64,000 nt of DNA from Lantana camara (taxonomy: Eukaryota > Streptophyta > Magnoliopsida > Lamiales > Verbenaceae), in NCBI GenBank assembly GCA_037501455.1, contig CM074858.1:102706001-102770000 (forward strand), read 5' to 3'. Positions within the stretch are counted from its first letter, which is position 1. The number at the start of each line of letters is the position of its first letter. The position numbers and the translations under genes are program-made. The notes under the pieces were generated by a model that had not been told where the DNA came from, made no database searches, and worked only from the letters and a program-made list of their open reading frames with translations. Below are positions 47,283 to 58,400 of the stretch, one piece after another.

Positions 47283-48451
47283 GACAATGTAACATCCCGC
47301 TCGTCTGGTACGCCGTATCGAGAGTGTTGTGTGCGTATTTAATTATTTATTTATGCCTTTAAATGTTTATTTAATGTCTTATATGACCTATTTGAACGTA
47401 TTTGCTCTTTTTGCTTCGTTCTTGCACCATTTACTTCCGTTTTCGTTTTTGATTTTTGTGACTATGTGCTATGCATGAATTATGTATGTTATGAATGTGT
47501 TTTTACGTCCTTTGCATGTTTTTCAGTTCGTTGGTTACGGTTTTCGAACCGTTTAATTTGTTAGGGACATGAGGGCCTAACTAGCTTTAGCGCATCTTGT
47601 GTTCCGGAAGGCGTAACTTGAGATTGGGAATTCGGATTCGAATTTTGGAAGATGCGTTGGACTCGTAACGAAGAAAGAAAGTCAAAGAATCTAGATTCAT
47701 ATTTTTCCAATCCCATTTCGACCTTCGAAAATCAACCGAAACGAGCATTTTGCGCCAAGAAACACCTTTGTTGACTAGTCTTGCAATTGTGGGCCCCATT
47801 TAACCCCAATTAAACCCAAACCTTGACTTTATGACTTGAGTTAAGTCTCTCTCTCTCCCCTATCAGACCCAATTCGAACCCCCCTCACCCCAAGACAAGA
47901 AATTCAGCCAAAGAAGAGAAGAAAGAAAGAAGAAGGGCCACTATTCAAGTTCTTGAAATTTTGAGATCAAAGCTCCATCAATTCTCCCCCAATCAAAGAG
48001 GTAAGTCCATATTTGATCTCTCCATGTCTTTGTGGTCATTTTAACTTCCATTTTGCAAGATTTCACCATGATTTGCATGAGTTATGGTTTATGTAGTGAA
48101 TAGTAAGGGTTTGATGAGTTTTGTGATCTCTAGCTTGTTCTCTTGTGAATTCTTTGAGTATGAAGCATGATTAATGTTCCTAAGACATCATTTATGAGTT
48201 ATATAAGCTTTCTTCAAGTGTTGGTTGAGAATTATTGAGTTTGCCATTAATGAGTTTGAAGATTGGTATGAATTGATCTCTTTTCTTCTCTAGCTTGTGT
48301 TGTTACCTCTTTGGATCATTTCTTGACTTGGATTGCATGAGTTCTTGCTGATTAAACCTTCCTTTTTATGTTATATTGATGTTAATTTAGTTGGCTTTGA
48401 GTTTTTGGTGAGTTAGGGAGCAAAATTTCGAGTTTTTTTGGCCCCTGACCC

Positions 48452-48585
48452 AAATCCACGGGGGTGGATTTTCCCTTTGAAAAAAATCCACCGGGGTGGA
48501 TTTGAGGCAGGTCCTCCTGGAACTTCCTAACCTAAATCCACGGGGGTGGATTCCCCTTTTGAAAAAAATCCACCGGGGTGGATTT
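48452..48585. repeat. Four AAATCCACC-GGTGGATTT palindromes
   Basis: Units at 48452-48471, 48484-48503, 48534-48552 and 48566-48585. Two are AAATCCACCGGGGTGGATTT and two have CACGGGGGTG at the centre. They lie about 1.16-1.30 kb from the LTR 5' end and about 0.45 kb after the splice-donor-like site. Confidence 0.85.
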
Positions 48586-49832
48586 AGGGCAGTGGATCCA
48601 TTCGCTCCGAACTTTGTTTTCTTGTTTCTTGCTTTCCACACCCCTAATTTGATCCCCATGCTTTGTTAACATGTTGTAATATGTGTTACCTTGTATGACA
48701 TGAATTTGTGATTGAATTTAGATGCCCGTTTTTTTGTTATGCCCTCATATGCTCTTATATGACTTAAGTGCTTTCTAATATGCATTATATGTCCTCCTAC
48801 GTGCATGCATACAAGAATGTTATATTCATTTGATTTGTGTGATATCTATTTGTTCTTTTATGATATGTATGGATCGTATACATGCTCATTAATGTGTTAA
48901 GCTTATTGTATGAAATATATGAATTTGTTTAACGTGGAATAAATGGCCTACGTGTTTCATAGGTGCTTATACGTGCATGCATGAGCCCTTGTAATTTAAA
49001 TTGCTTTGCATGGTACTTTCTTGCTCCTTTATGACTTGCATGCATAGTTAATTGAATATATGGCATGATATGTGTGTTATGTGAAATTCATGAAGGCATT
49101 TAACGTAAACTATGGAACTTAATACGTGGTATGAATCTACATGCGCTAAATGATCTCTCATTGTATTTCCTATACATCATTTGCATTCATATTCATATGT
49201 CGAGCGTTTAAGTGGTTCATATTGAGTCTAAGTATGTCCCTTGTCCTTTGTTTTGTCTTTAGGTCTATTTCGTGGTTGACGAGAAGGTGTTGTAGAAGTG
49301 TTTTGGTTCGTTGCGTCCTGTGTGGTTGACAAGGTGAGGTTTTCTTTCTTTTTAGTTAAATGACCTACAACCCTACATGTATTTTAAGCCCGCATGCGAT
49401 ATACGTATATATATAATTATGTAAATACTTGTTCGATTAGTATTTTGTGGGATTTGCCCCGTTTGCTATGAAATATTGGAAAAACGTTTGTATATATACG
49501 TAACCTATTTTATGTTTGTTTGATTTAAAAAGGGTTGGTGTGTGTGAACATTTTGAAAATAGCGAGAGATACGACTTTGAATTAGAAGTCGGAAAATTCT
49601 GAAATTTCGAAATTAATAAGACTATGAATTTTGACTTATGAAATGGGCCCGGGGAAGTGGTATGTGATTCTCAGGTCGACCATGGGGTCGCCGAGCTCTC
49701 TCATCAACACAACCCCATTTTGATTTAGGAAAATTCGTCCATCCTCAGGAGTTCGAGGGGAAGGCGGTTTCTCGATTACCGGCTGTTGCCGGGGAGCGGG
49801 TAGGATCCCCCGATTCACACATTCTGACGGGA

Positions 49833-50345
49833 GAACGGGGTTGAGTAAACGTTAACTCATCCCCAAACGGTGAAAAGGGTGGATTGTTTGTGAGTTTTAC
49901 TTTATTTTGATTCCGTTTATGCTTTGAAAGGAGTTAGAAGGTTGTGAACTCGCTCTCGCCGAGTCTTTTGATTTTGATTATGTTTGTTGTTCGTGAAACG
50001 GAAGAACGGGGTTGAGTAAACGTTAACTCATCCCCAAACGGTGAAAAGGGTGGATTGTTTGTGAGTTATACTTTATTTTGATTCCGTTTATGCTTTGAAA
50101 GGAGTTAGAAGGTTGTGAACTCGCTCTCGCCGAGTCTTTTGATTTTGATTATGTTTGTTGTTCGTGAAACGGAAGAACGGGGTTGAGTAAACGTTAACTC
50201 ATCCCCAAACGGTGAAAAGGGTGGATTGTTTGTGAGTTATACTTTATTTTGATTCCGTTTATGCTTTGAAAGGAGTTAGAAGGTTGTGAACTCGCTCTCG
50301 CCGAGTCTTTTGATTTTGATTATGTTTGTTGTTCGTGAAACGGAA
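49833..50345 (+). repeat. Three tandem copies of a 171-bp unit
   Basis: Units start at 49833, 50004 and 50175 with GAACGGGGTTGAGTAAACG and end GTTCGTGAAACGGAA. Units 2 and 3 look identical; unit 1 differs by about one base (GTTTTACT against GTTATACT). Near identity implies a recent expansion inside the LTR. Confidence 0.92.
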
Positions 50346-51004
50346 GTGGACTTGTATAATTGCTAAAACTTGGTTATTTTGGGCTTTTGCCCTAAAATCT
50401 TTTATATAATTACTATCACGTGTAAAATGATTTAGATTGCAAAAACCACGCCCCGGTTCATGAACTTTATAATTTGAATATGCTCTGTTCTATTATTTAT
50501 GTACGTGTGAGTGTGTTAGCCCCCTCACCAGTCATTAGGACTGACCCCTCCTCGTTGTTTTCTTTTCCCCTTTTGTTCTTTGAGTTGCAGGTTCTCGTGG
50601 AGGTTGTTTGTGCTAGGCGGCGGTCGTTTCTTTTGAGTTTTGGGTCGTTTAGCAAGTTTCATGCATTGTTTTAGTTTATGTTGTTCCTTTGAATTTTTGA
50701 AACATATATAAGACTTTAAATTTGGAATTTAGTAAATTTTTATAGTATAACTCGCTTCATTATGGTTTATTTGATTAATTTTCGAGCATTAATATATGTA
50801 TGTATGAATCCTGGTGCTTCCGTATTTTTAATTGTTTATTTTCGCGCACTCTGATTTAGGGTCTAGACCACCTAGCCTAGGTGAGATTTTGTTTGTCACC
50901 CGTTCGCCGTGGCTTGGTGCGTGTGCAGAGTTTCCATTTCATTACACGTGTCGGGCTACGGTGCAGGGGGTGTAGTGCCTTGCGCTCCGGAGTGCTACAG
51001 ACAA

Positions 51005-52522
51005 TAATTTATGTGATAATGCAGGAACAAGAAGACAATCGTTTAAGTGCGGGGGTGATGGCAATAATTCCCCCGCCCACTACAGGAACCATTTGACCAT
51101 TGGCAGTTTGCACTTTATCTCTTGGGGGAATTTGATCAGAAATGATATCACAGGAATCATAAGTGACTGTATTAGTAGCACCACAATCAAAAATCCATTG
51201 AGAATTTTTCTTCTTATCACTACTCTCCATAAGATTTATTGAAGATATATCAGAAGTATTAAAAGACCCATTATTAGAAGATGCAGAATTAAAACACCCA
51301 TTATCAGCATGATTCAAAGGGCAAGAGAGTAATTTAACTCCCCCTTGCCCTATACCTGGGTTCCAACCTCCTTTGTTTTGCACCATCGGGTCATTTCCCT
51401 TCTCAAACCGGGTCATCTTCTCTCCATTGTTTCCGGCACCATGCCCCTGTGCTATGCCTACCGCCACAGTGGCTGTTCGCCGGTCGTCCCCTCCGACAGG
51501 ACCGGTGTCGGCGACGGCGGCTACTCCTCTGTTCCTCTCATTTTCTGGATTCTTCCGATCCTTGAGGTCCCACCAATCCGGGTACCCCACTATTTCGAAA
51601 CAATCCTTCTCGAGATGGCCCGGCTTGCCGCAGTGGTCACACGGCGTCGGATTTCCGCCGGTGTGATGAATCCAGTGTATTCTTCGCACCTTCGAGGTGG
51701 TTTTCGATATGGAGCCTGAGTTCGCGACCCATGTCCGTTTACCACAAGTCCAGTCCCTAGACCCGATGATGATGGGTGTGTCTCATTGGAGGCTGCCCTC
51801 GGTCCGAAAATGGCCTTCCTGGACGCTTCCCGATGGACCTTAGCGTAGGCGCTGTCCACTGAGGGTACGAGAGACTCCCTAAGAATTATTCGGACAATCG
51901 AATCATATTCGGGATTTAATCCGGATAAAAATTTGAAGAGACGATGTTCCTCTTGAATCTGGGTATATTTGAGGATGTCATCCGGAGATGTCATAGGATT
52001 TGGTCTCCGTCGACCAATTTCGGCCCATATGCTTTTACTAATACTGTAATAGTCTTCCAAGGTATGTGCTTCTTGTTTGATTCGATCTGCCCGAGTCATT
52101 AGATCAAAAATTTGCAAACTGTCTTCACCAGATTGATAGGTGATTGACAATCCCTTCCAAAGATCCTTTGTAGTTGGATAATGGATGAATTGGGTGACTA
52201 GGGATGGCTCGATTGCTTGTGTGATCCAAGCAAAGACTTGGAGATCCCGTTGCTTCCAGGATTGATACGCTTCATCTATTTCTGCTGGCGGCGCGGGATG
52301 TCCGGTTAGATGGCTGAGACGCCCTCGTGCCCCGATGGCGATTTCGAGCATTCTTGCCCATAGAACATAGTTGTTGTTGTTTAACTTTAGATCGATAGTC
52401 ACTTGACTATCGGAATTTGATTGGGGTTATGTTTTGTGTCGTTGTAGGATTTTTGCAATCTGCTGGGATAGAACAGTTGCTGCCTCGGACAATGCCGGTG
52501 ACGAGGACTCATCATCGCTCAT
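51005..52522 (-). pseudogene. Copia gag and protease part, defective
   Basis: The start ATG at 52520-52522 gives MSDDESSSPALSEA; a TAA stop follows at 52427-52429 in the same frame. The copia gag domain then reads on from LKLNNNNYVLWARML. A frameshift near 51680 leads into the zinc knuckle CDHCGKPGHLEKDC (CX2CX4HX4C) and then the protease, whose active site reads WIFDCGATNT, with Cys in place of the usual Ser or Thr after Asp. The frame is cut at 51004 by the target duplication of the inserted solo LTR. Confidence 0.85.
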
Positions 52523-52581
52523 GATGTCCGGTTAGTTTGTACGGTAGATGATGATGCCAATCAACGATCCTCAAGATCGTG

Positions 52582-52595
52582 TGGCTCTGATACCA
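52582..52595 (-). other. Primer binding site of the copia element
   Basis: TGGTATCAGAGCCA on the minus strand, directly after the LTR end; initiator tRNA-Met type. Confidence 0.9.
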
Positions 52596-52779
52596 TGATA
52601 GATTGAATATAGGAGATAGGAAGATAATATATGATTCATTGATGTAGGAATATTTTGTGATAAAAACCAAGTTAGAGAGATGATGCATATATATAAAAGA
52701 CACCCTATACAAATGGATTTGTTTAGCAAAACTGACTCCTGTTATTTAGGGATCCGAATCTTTTCCATATTTATCAACA
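52596..52779 (-). repeat. 5' LTR of the copia element
   Basis: 184 bp, colinear with 44073-44256. Confidence 0.9.
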
Positions 52780-53100
52780 TCGATTAGTCGACTAATTGGA
52801 AATGCATAGAATCGACACTAATTGTAATTATTTTATAGTTAAGAAGTTTAAAAAAAAAAGGGATCGAGTGGGATCGACATTATCAACTAGATAATCGATT
52901 AATCAATTGTTGATCGACGATGTCGATTATTCAATAGACACATCTCAATTAATATAATATACTTTTTTATTAGTGTTGTTTTGATTGCCGTACGCACTGG
53001 CTTATTTACATAAATGATTATTTGTACATTGGGACTTAAAGCCACATATCATATGACGTTTTTTTGTACATCTTTTCCTGAACGCGATAGGAACATTGAT
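52780..53100. other. Continuation of the repeat array after the copia element
   Basis: No gene. Contains TCGACATTATCAACTAGATA and TCGACGATGTCGAT, like 43870-44072. Confidence 0.55.
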
Positions 53101-53112
53101 AAGGGGAACTCC

Positions 53113-53393
53113 GTGCAAAATTCACAAGCTATGCCATTGAATGTTTTCATGGTGATCCTCGCTTTGATGAGCTAGTCAATCAAGCTTTCAACGATGCAGA
53201 TGAAGATTCAGGGAATTACAAGTTTTGGTGTAACTTGCACCCACGCCCAGAAGGATTTTGTACAATTAGCACTATAAAGATACACAATGACAATGTTCAC
53301 AAGTTAATGACTGGAACCTTTTGTGGAACCTGTGGCCATTGTTTCGAAACAGTTGCTGAAAAAGAAGTTCATCTACGAGAACAAAGGCATTGA
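53113..53393 (+). pseudogene. Orphan coding fragment with Cys/His motif, unknown protein
   Basis: An open frame without a start codon (open from about 53107, stop TGA at 53391-53393) encodes about 93 residues. Composition and codon use look like real coding sequence. The central part reads CFHGDPRFDELVNQAFNDAD, then KFWCNLHPRPEGFC. The end has CGTCGHCFETVAEKEVHLRE, a CX2CX2C plus His arrangement like a zinc-binding site. I do not recognise the family. There is no clear upstream exon or promoter, and the surroundings are repeats, so it may be a gene piece carried by a transposon or the last exon of a decayed gene. Confidence 0.5.
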
Positions 53394-54006
53394 CTGTTCT
53401 CTTCGTGTTTAGAAATTTGGACCCTTTACATTCTAGTATTTGGTTGTGTATGGACATTGATTGGCATGGACAGTGTTGCTTAGATTGTGTATGGACATAG
53501 ATTCCTATGGACGAAAAAAGGAAAAAAAAAAAAGTCATATGTTCTGTGGTTTTAAATCCCGATGTTCAAATAATTGTTTATGTAAATAAGTCAGCCTAGA
53601 TGCGATATCTCTGTAATTAAATGCATATTATAATATATAAATTTTATTGACTTAAACAAATAAACCAAGATAAAACAACACATCAAATACTACTAACAAG
53701 TTAACCAAACGTTCTTCCCAAGTTCATGGTACAACTAATATACAATGTGCCGGAAATGATGAGAAACTCAAAATACATACATGCATACGTATAACATTTA
53801 ATGACAGATTAAAGAAGTTGGGATCAACCATTCAAATAATTCATCAATAATGTCAATACCAACCCACATTCAAAATGTATTATATATAAGACTTTCACAT
53901 AGTGAAAAAAAAAAAAAAAAAAAAACAGTGAAAAAATTACATGCTCTTTAATTTGAAAAAAGATTACAAGACCATCCTGAAAAATTATAAAAAACACAAT
54001 GAATAG
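53394..54006. other. AT-rich intergenic DNA
   Basis: No gene. Poly(A) runs lie at 53520-53533 and 53906-53925. The end (about 53948-54001) is repeated at 54928-54960. Confidence 0.5.
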
Positions 54007-54585
54007 TGACGTGGCTAGTACCCGTCGTTGTGTTGGACCAATCATCACACGCCACCTGTCCGATCGAAGGACACCTTTCGATCATTAGGTCGATCTCCTA
54101 GTTACCGCCCACAATTTACTGTCTCAGTCTTCGACCTAGGGTCAGGCTCTTCGACCAGTTCCCTCGACCTCAACCCCTCGACTTGCCACGCATCGGTCCA
54201 CTATCCAATTCTCAATTGAGTGGCCGACCACGCATTAAATGCAAGGCAATAGTGGGACACTTGCCAGCTCCCCGCATCGACACGTCGAGGCGGTTAATTC
54301 TTTCTCTTCACCGTATATATATAACTTCCGCATTTATAGCACGGTAAGTTTTTCACCTACCTCATTTTACCGCTCAATCATTCGACTCACATCACTCGAA
54401 CCTGACTTGAGCGTCGGAGTGCCAACCCGGGTCTCATCCCCACCTTCCCCGAGTTGGCCTCGAGGTCACACTTCCTTCGACCTGCGCAGATTTCGAGTAG
54501 TCAGGCGGCGATTCCCCTATCAACAAATAGAGTAATCGTAGCACGGTTTCCCGGTCGAACAGCAAACGAAGATCTGACTCGATCA
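54007..54585 (-). mobile_element. Solo LTR of the gypsy-like element, AATAG duplication
   Basis: 579 bp, clearly homologous to 16721-17298 and 21831-22409 (TGACGTGGCT...CTCGATCA), but more diverged from them than they are from each other. Flanked by AATAG at 54002-54006 and 54586-54590. Confidence 0.9.
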
Positions 54586-54819
54586 AATAGGATATGTTTA
54601 TATTTTCTCAACAATAAACTTATGTTCGTAATTAGGTTAAATCAAGGATTATATACCCTTTTAAAATATAAACACAATCATTTGATAGTACACATTCCCA
54701 AGAAACGCCAAGATTTCTTGTTTTGCTTGGGGCATTTGCGGTTGCATATCATGATTTCTTGTTTTGTTTCCTATTTGGGCATTTGCAATTGCAAATGTTA
54801 CATTCAGAATCGTATACGA

Positions 54820-54872
<53 letters not shown>

Positions 54873-55098
54873 TAGTAAGATTTAAATATTACTGTCATTG
54901 CATAGGAGAGAGAGGGAAAAAGAGACAAGATCATCCCGAAAAATTATAAAAAACACAATAAAAAGGATATGTTCATATTTTTTCAACAATAAACTTATGT
55001 TCGTAATTAGGTTAAATCAAAGATTATATACCCTTTTAAAATATATTTCTTGTTTTGCTTGGGCATTTGCAGTTGCGTATCATGATTTCTTGTTTTGT
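54586..55098. repeat. Locally duplicated segment with (AT)n tract
   Basis: AGGATATGTTTATATTTTCTC...AATCAAGGATTATATACCC (54590-54665) is repeated at about 54965-55035. The flank ATCCTGAAAAATTATAAAAAACACAAT (53970) is repeated at 54932. So one unit of several hundred bases was duplicated, and the solo LTR sits in the first copy. (AT)n at 54832-54869. Confidence 0.7.
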
Positions 55099-55145
55099 TG
55101 CACCAACCGGGAATCAAACCTGGGTCTGTACCTTGACAGGGGATG
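55099..55145 (-). pseudogene. 3' half of a tRNA-Gly-like sequence
   Basis: The minus strand reads GGTACAGACCCAGGTTTGATTC followed by CCGGTTGGTGCA, matching the variable region, T arm and acceptor of plant tRNA-Gly (GCC type) as I know it, with several changes. The 5' half is absent. It could be a tRNA relic or the head of a SINE remnant. Confidence 0.55.
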
Positions 55146-55436
55146 CCCCAAGAAAATGAATACATTTTATATAAATTAACAACAATATTATGTTTAATAT
55201 GTATACCAAATTTACGGGGAAAAAAAAAAAAAAAAAAAAAAGAACTCCAATTTGTTATTGACCCTCATTCCACATAGGCAAAAAAACATAGCTCTATAAT
55301 GTATAATGGAGATGTACAGAACAAGTTGATTGACATACAAAGCTAGAATGTAGTTTACAAGACCAACTCAAAATTTGGTAAATTTTATCTTTACCTACAA
55401 AATCATTTCTCATCCTTTCTACTACAAAAAAAACAC

Positions 55437-58400
55437 TCATACTTGTGAGCGCTTTACATAGACCAATACACCAATGCTTGTCAAAGCAACTGCTCCAGCA
55501 AATATCCCATACTTAACAGAACTCGATCCGACTTTCTCCGCTGTAATCATGTTATCAAACGGGAGCGTCCTTGTTTTTTGACTTGAATCGTCGCAGTCCA
55601 AATGTAACCTCAAAACCTGGAACACAGTTACATAATATTAAGACGAAAGTGGCATTGTGAAGATGACGACACCATTAGAGACCTATCAAGTCTGGAAATG
55701 CCAACTATACATACAATGGAATAAATTACAAATAATATGGCCCCTCCAAAACAGCTAAATTACAAAACCTTCTCCTCCTTCCGTTATTACAAAATCCTCC
55801 CCTCAGGGTTAGTTCCAGTGAGGATAATAGAAATCACAAATTAGTTGTTGTTAAATGATTGTCATTGCCCTGAGCGTCTTTCGTAATATATTTAAATTTG
55901 GGAGAACAGTAATTGCAATGTTACCACTAGAAACACCTAAGTACCCTTCCCAAAGTGTGTTCGAAGAAAATGCCCATTAGATGCAGATACAAAAATCAAC
56001 AGCCAAACAATCACTCTCACCTTTAGTCCTGTTGATCTTGCATGGCTTACAGCACCTACTAGATCTCCATCTGATGTGAGCAGAACTTGATCACCTTCAT
56101 CATCTTCATACTAAGAGATAATATGGGAAAAGCATTAACAAACTTCTAATTAAGAGCCATTCAATGAGGAATATGTTATCAGTTTCTATACCCACCAAAA
56201 GCTGAGGGTGAGTTTCATTGTTGGTTACACCAACCCGCTCCAAAACAGCAGAAATAAGTTCATCTAAATTCTCGGTGCCTGGTTGAAAAGACAAAGAAAG
56301 AAGACTAATTAAAGTGGCACAAACACGTTGAAATATTACTTATAATTATATATTATTAAAACTAATGTTTATTTTCGAGCATGAGTCGTGGCTCAAACAC
56401 GCTGGAACACTAAAATTTATGAAATTTGAGCTCAAACACGATGTCGAGCCAACAATTTACTCATAAACTCAAGCCAAACAAGCCGAGTCGAGCTGGAGCC
56501 CTTTTTTCTTGATGGGCACAATTTGGCTCCTTTTTACGTTCCTAATATAAGCTAGAGTGGTACATTGCATAATGTTCAAAAGACAAAAGAAATCAACCAC
56601 CTAGTCTAGATCAAATGATTACACACTCACCAAAATGAAACCGGTGCACACGGCCTTTAAAATCCTTGAATTTAAAACAAAATGAATTCCCGAGACCAAG
56701 AGATGGATATGTAGTCTTCGTCTGATCGGTGCCTTCTGATGTTGCATGGGACATAGAAATATCACTGAATAAAATAAGCAAGTAAAATCAGTAGAGAAGC
56801 AATCCCAATCATTAAAAAAAAATGCACAACAAGAAAAGGCAAACCAAAAACCTGTGGGTTTCACATTCATCAGGGGACTCCATATTAAGTGCTGAATCCC
56901 AAAAGTTTTGCATCATCGTGTTTGCAACGTCATTAACAGTGCCAGAGCTGTTTTCAACCTTCAGAAAAACCAGAAGAGTATTTAGGAGAACAGGTTTAAT
57001 GTTTACGAACATGATAAAAACTTCTATTAAAAATTTCTACAAGGTGAACCTTCAGTGCACACCATAGGGGATACTCCATATTTTGCATCACCGAATAAGC
57101 AAAATGTATAAGAAAACAACAAATAATAAAAGGGGCATACTGAGCGATACAGTGCATAGGGCAATCAATCAGGAAAAGAACTCACCAAAGAAATTGCTGC
57201 ATGAGTTATCTGCAGAACATCTAAACAGGCAGAAATACATCCCTCTGCAAATAAAAATTTAATGTCAGATTTTGAGAAATGTAAAATGAAGTATATAAGT
57301 AGTACTAACCTTTGTCAACAACGGGAAGATGTAAAAATTTCCCATCATGCAGTATATGCAATGCTTCAAGAATTGTTGAGTCTGTCGTTGCACATTCAGG
57401 GTTAGGAGTCATTACCTTGAAAAAAATTAAGTAAACGATCATCATAAGTCAAACAAAACATCATAAACCAGACACAACGATTGTCAGACGGAAGGCAAAC
57501 CTTCTCCACTAAAGTCAGCTCGGGAGATAGGTTTGGGGCAACAACTCGCATAAGTATATCTCTTGAACTGAATAAAACAAAATTAACCATGAGCTAGTTC
57601 ATTTATAAGAGCACATGTCATTTAGTAAATTCCTTGCAAACATTTACGATATATTATAAGTATAAAAAATTTATACGTGAGTATCCCGTGAATGTTGTTT
57701 CCAGTCATAATAAGAACTGAATTGACTCGTAATTCACGCATCCTTTTAGCAGCAATTCGAATAGGATCTGAAGGTGATACCATTGCTACCCTGAAGATGG
57801 GAGATATTACAGATTCAATAATATAAGTAATGCCAGGAAAACCATTGTCTTTTACAAAGAGAAAACCTTCATCAAGTACAATTACCTAGTATTTTCAGAA
57901 ATTATAGCGGATAGAGAAGGCTTGAACATGCGTTCCCTAAGTGTTTCTATAAGAGCAGACGGTGCTGTAAATATAGAGAAAAAACAAATAAGTCAAAGAT
58001 TTCTTTTTGTCAACTAAGGTGTAGAAAAGCAAATAGAAAAATAAACAGTAGACAAATCAAAAGAAAATTTTAGTTACTGCTCATAAACTTAAGTCAAAAA
58101 GAATTGCAAGAGACAACATATGTAAGTCAAACTTACTTCTATAACAATGTCAAGATACTTTTCTTTTTTTCTTTCCGATTTTTCCATTAATGGGAAACAA
58201 AATATTACATCAAATTACCATTGAAGAGGGAACTAACCTTGGTTTCCAAATTGACGTTCAACACCTTCAACTACTGCTGCAAGGGCACTTCCCTGCTCTG
58301 CAGCCTTCTCCATTTTCAATATGGCATCATAAAGGCATTTTGTAATATCCAACATAGCTATAACTTCACCATTCTCAACAACAGGGAGGTGCCGGAATTT

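Larger units (their letters stand above)
47288..50999 (+). mobile_element. Solo LTR (3712 bp) inside the copia element, GACAA duplication
   Basis: Starts TGTAACATCCCGC and ends CGGAGTGCTACA; GACAA lies at 47283-47287 and 51000-51004. Same family as 8933-11591 and 23338-26981, with a splice-donor-like AAAGAGGTAAGT near 47995, a palindrome cluster at 48452-48585, the tandem block 49833-50345 and the conserved 3' end (CACCTAGCC...CACCCGTTCGCC...TTTCCATTTCATT). No internal region is left. Confidence 0.9.
44073..52779 (-). mobile_element. Ty1/copia retrotransposon, frameshifted, split by a solo LTR
   Basis: LTRs of 184 bp at 44073-44256 (3') and 52596-52779 (5') differ at about ten sites by eye, so the insertion is not very recent. 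The flanks TCGAC and TCGAT match at 4 of 5. The primer site TGGTATCAGAGCCA (52582-52595) touches the 5' LTR, and a polypurine tract AGGGGGAGT-type sequence (44257-44270) touches the 3' LTR. Domain order gag, protease, integrase, reverse transcriptase, RNase H is the copia order. Several frameshifts and one stop show it is defective. A 3712-bp solo LTR (47288-50999) lies between the protease and integrase parts. Confidence 0.93.

Noticed and set aside
54749..54949. Frames with long Tyr-Ile runs
   Set aside because: An (AT)n microsatellite read in both directions.
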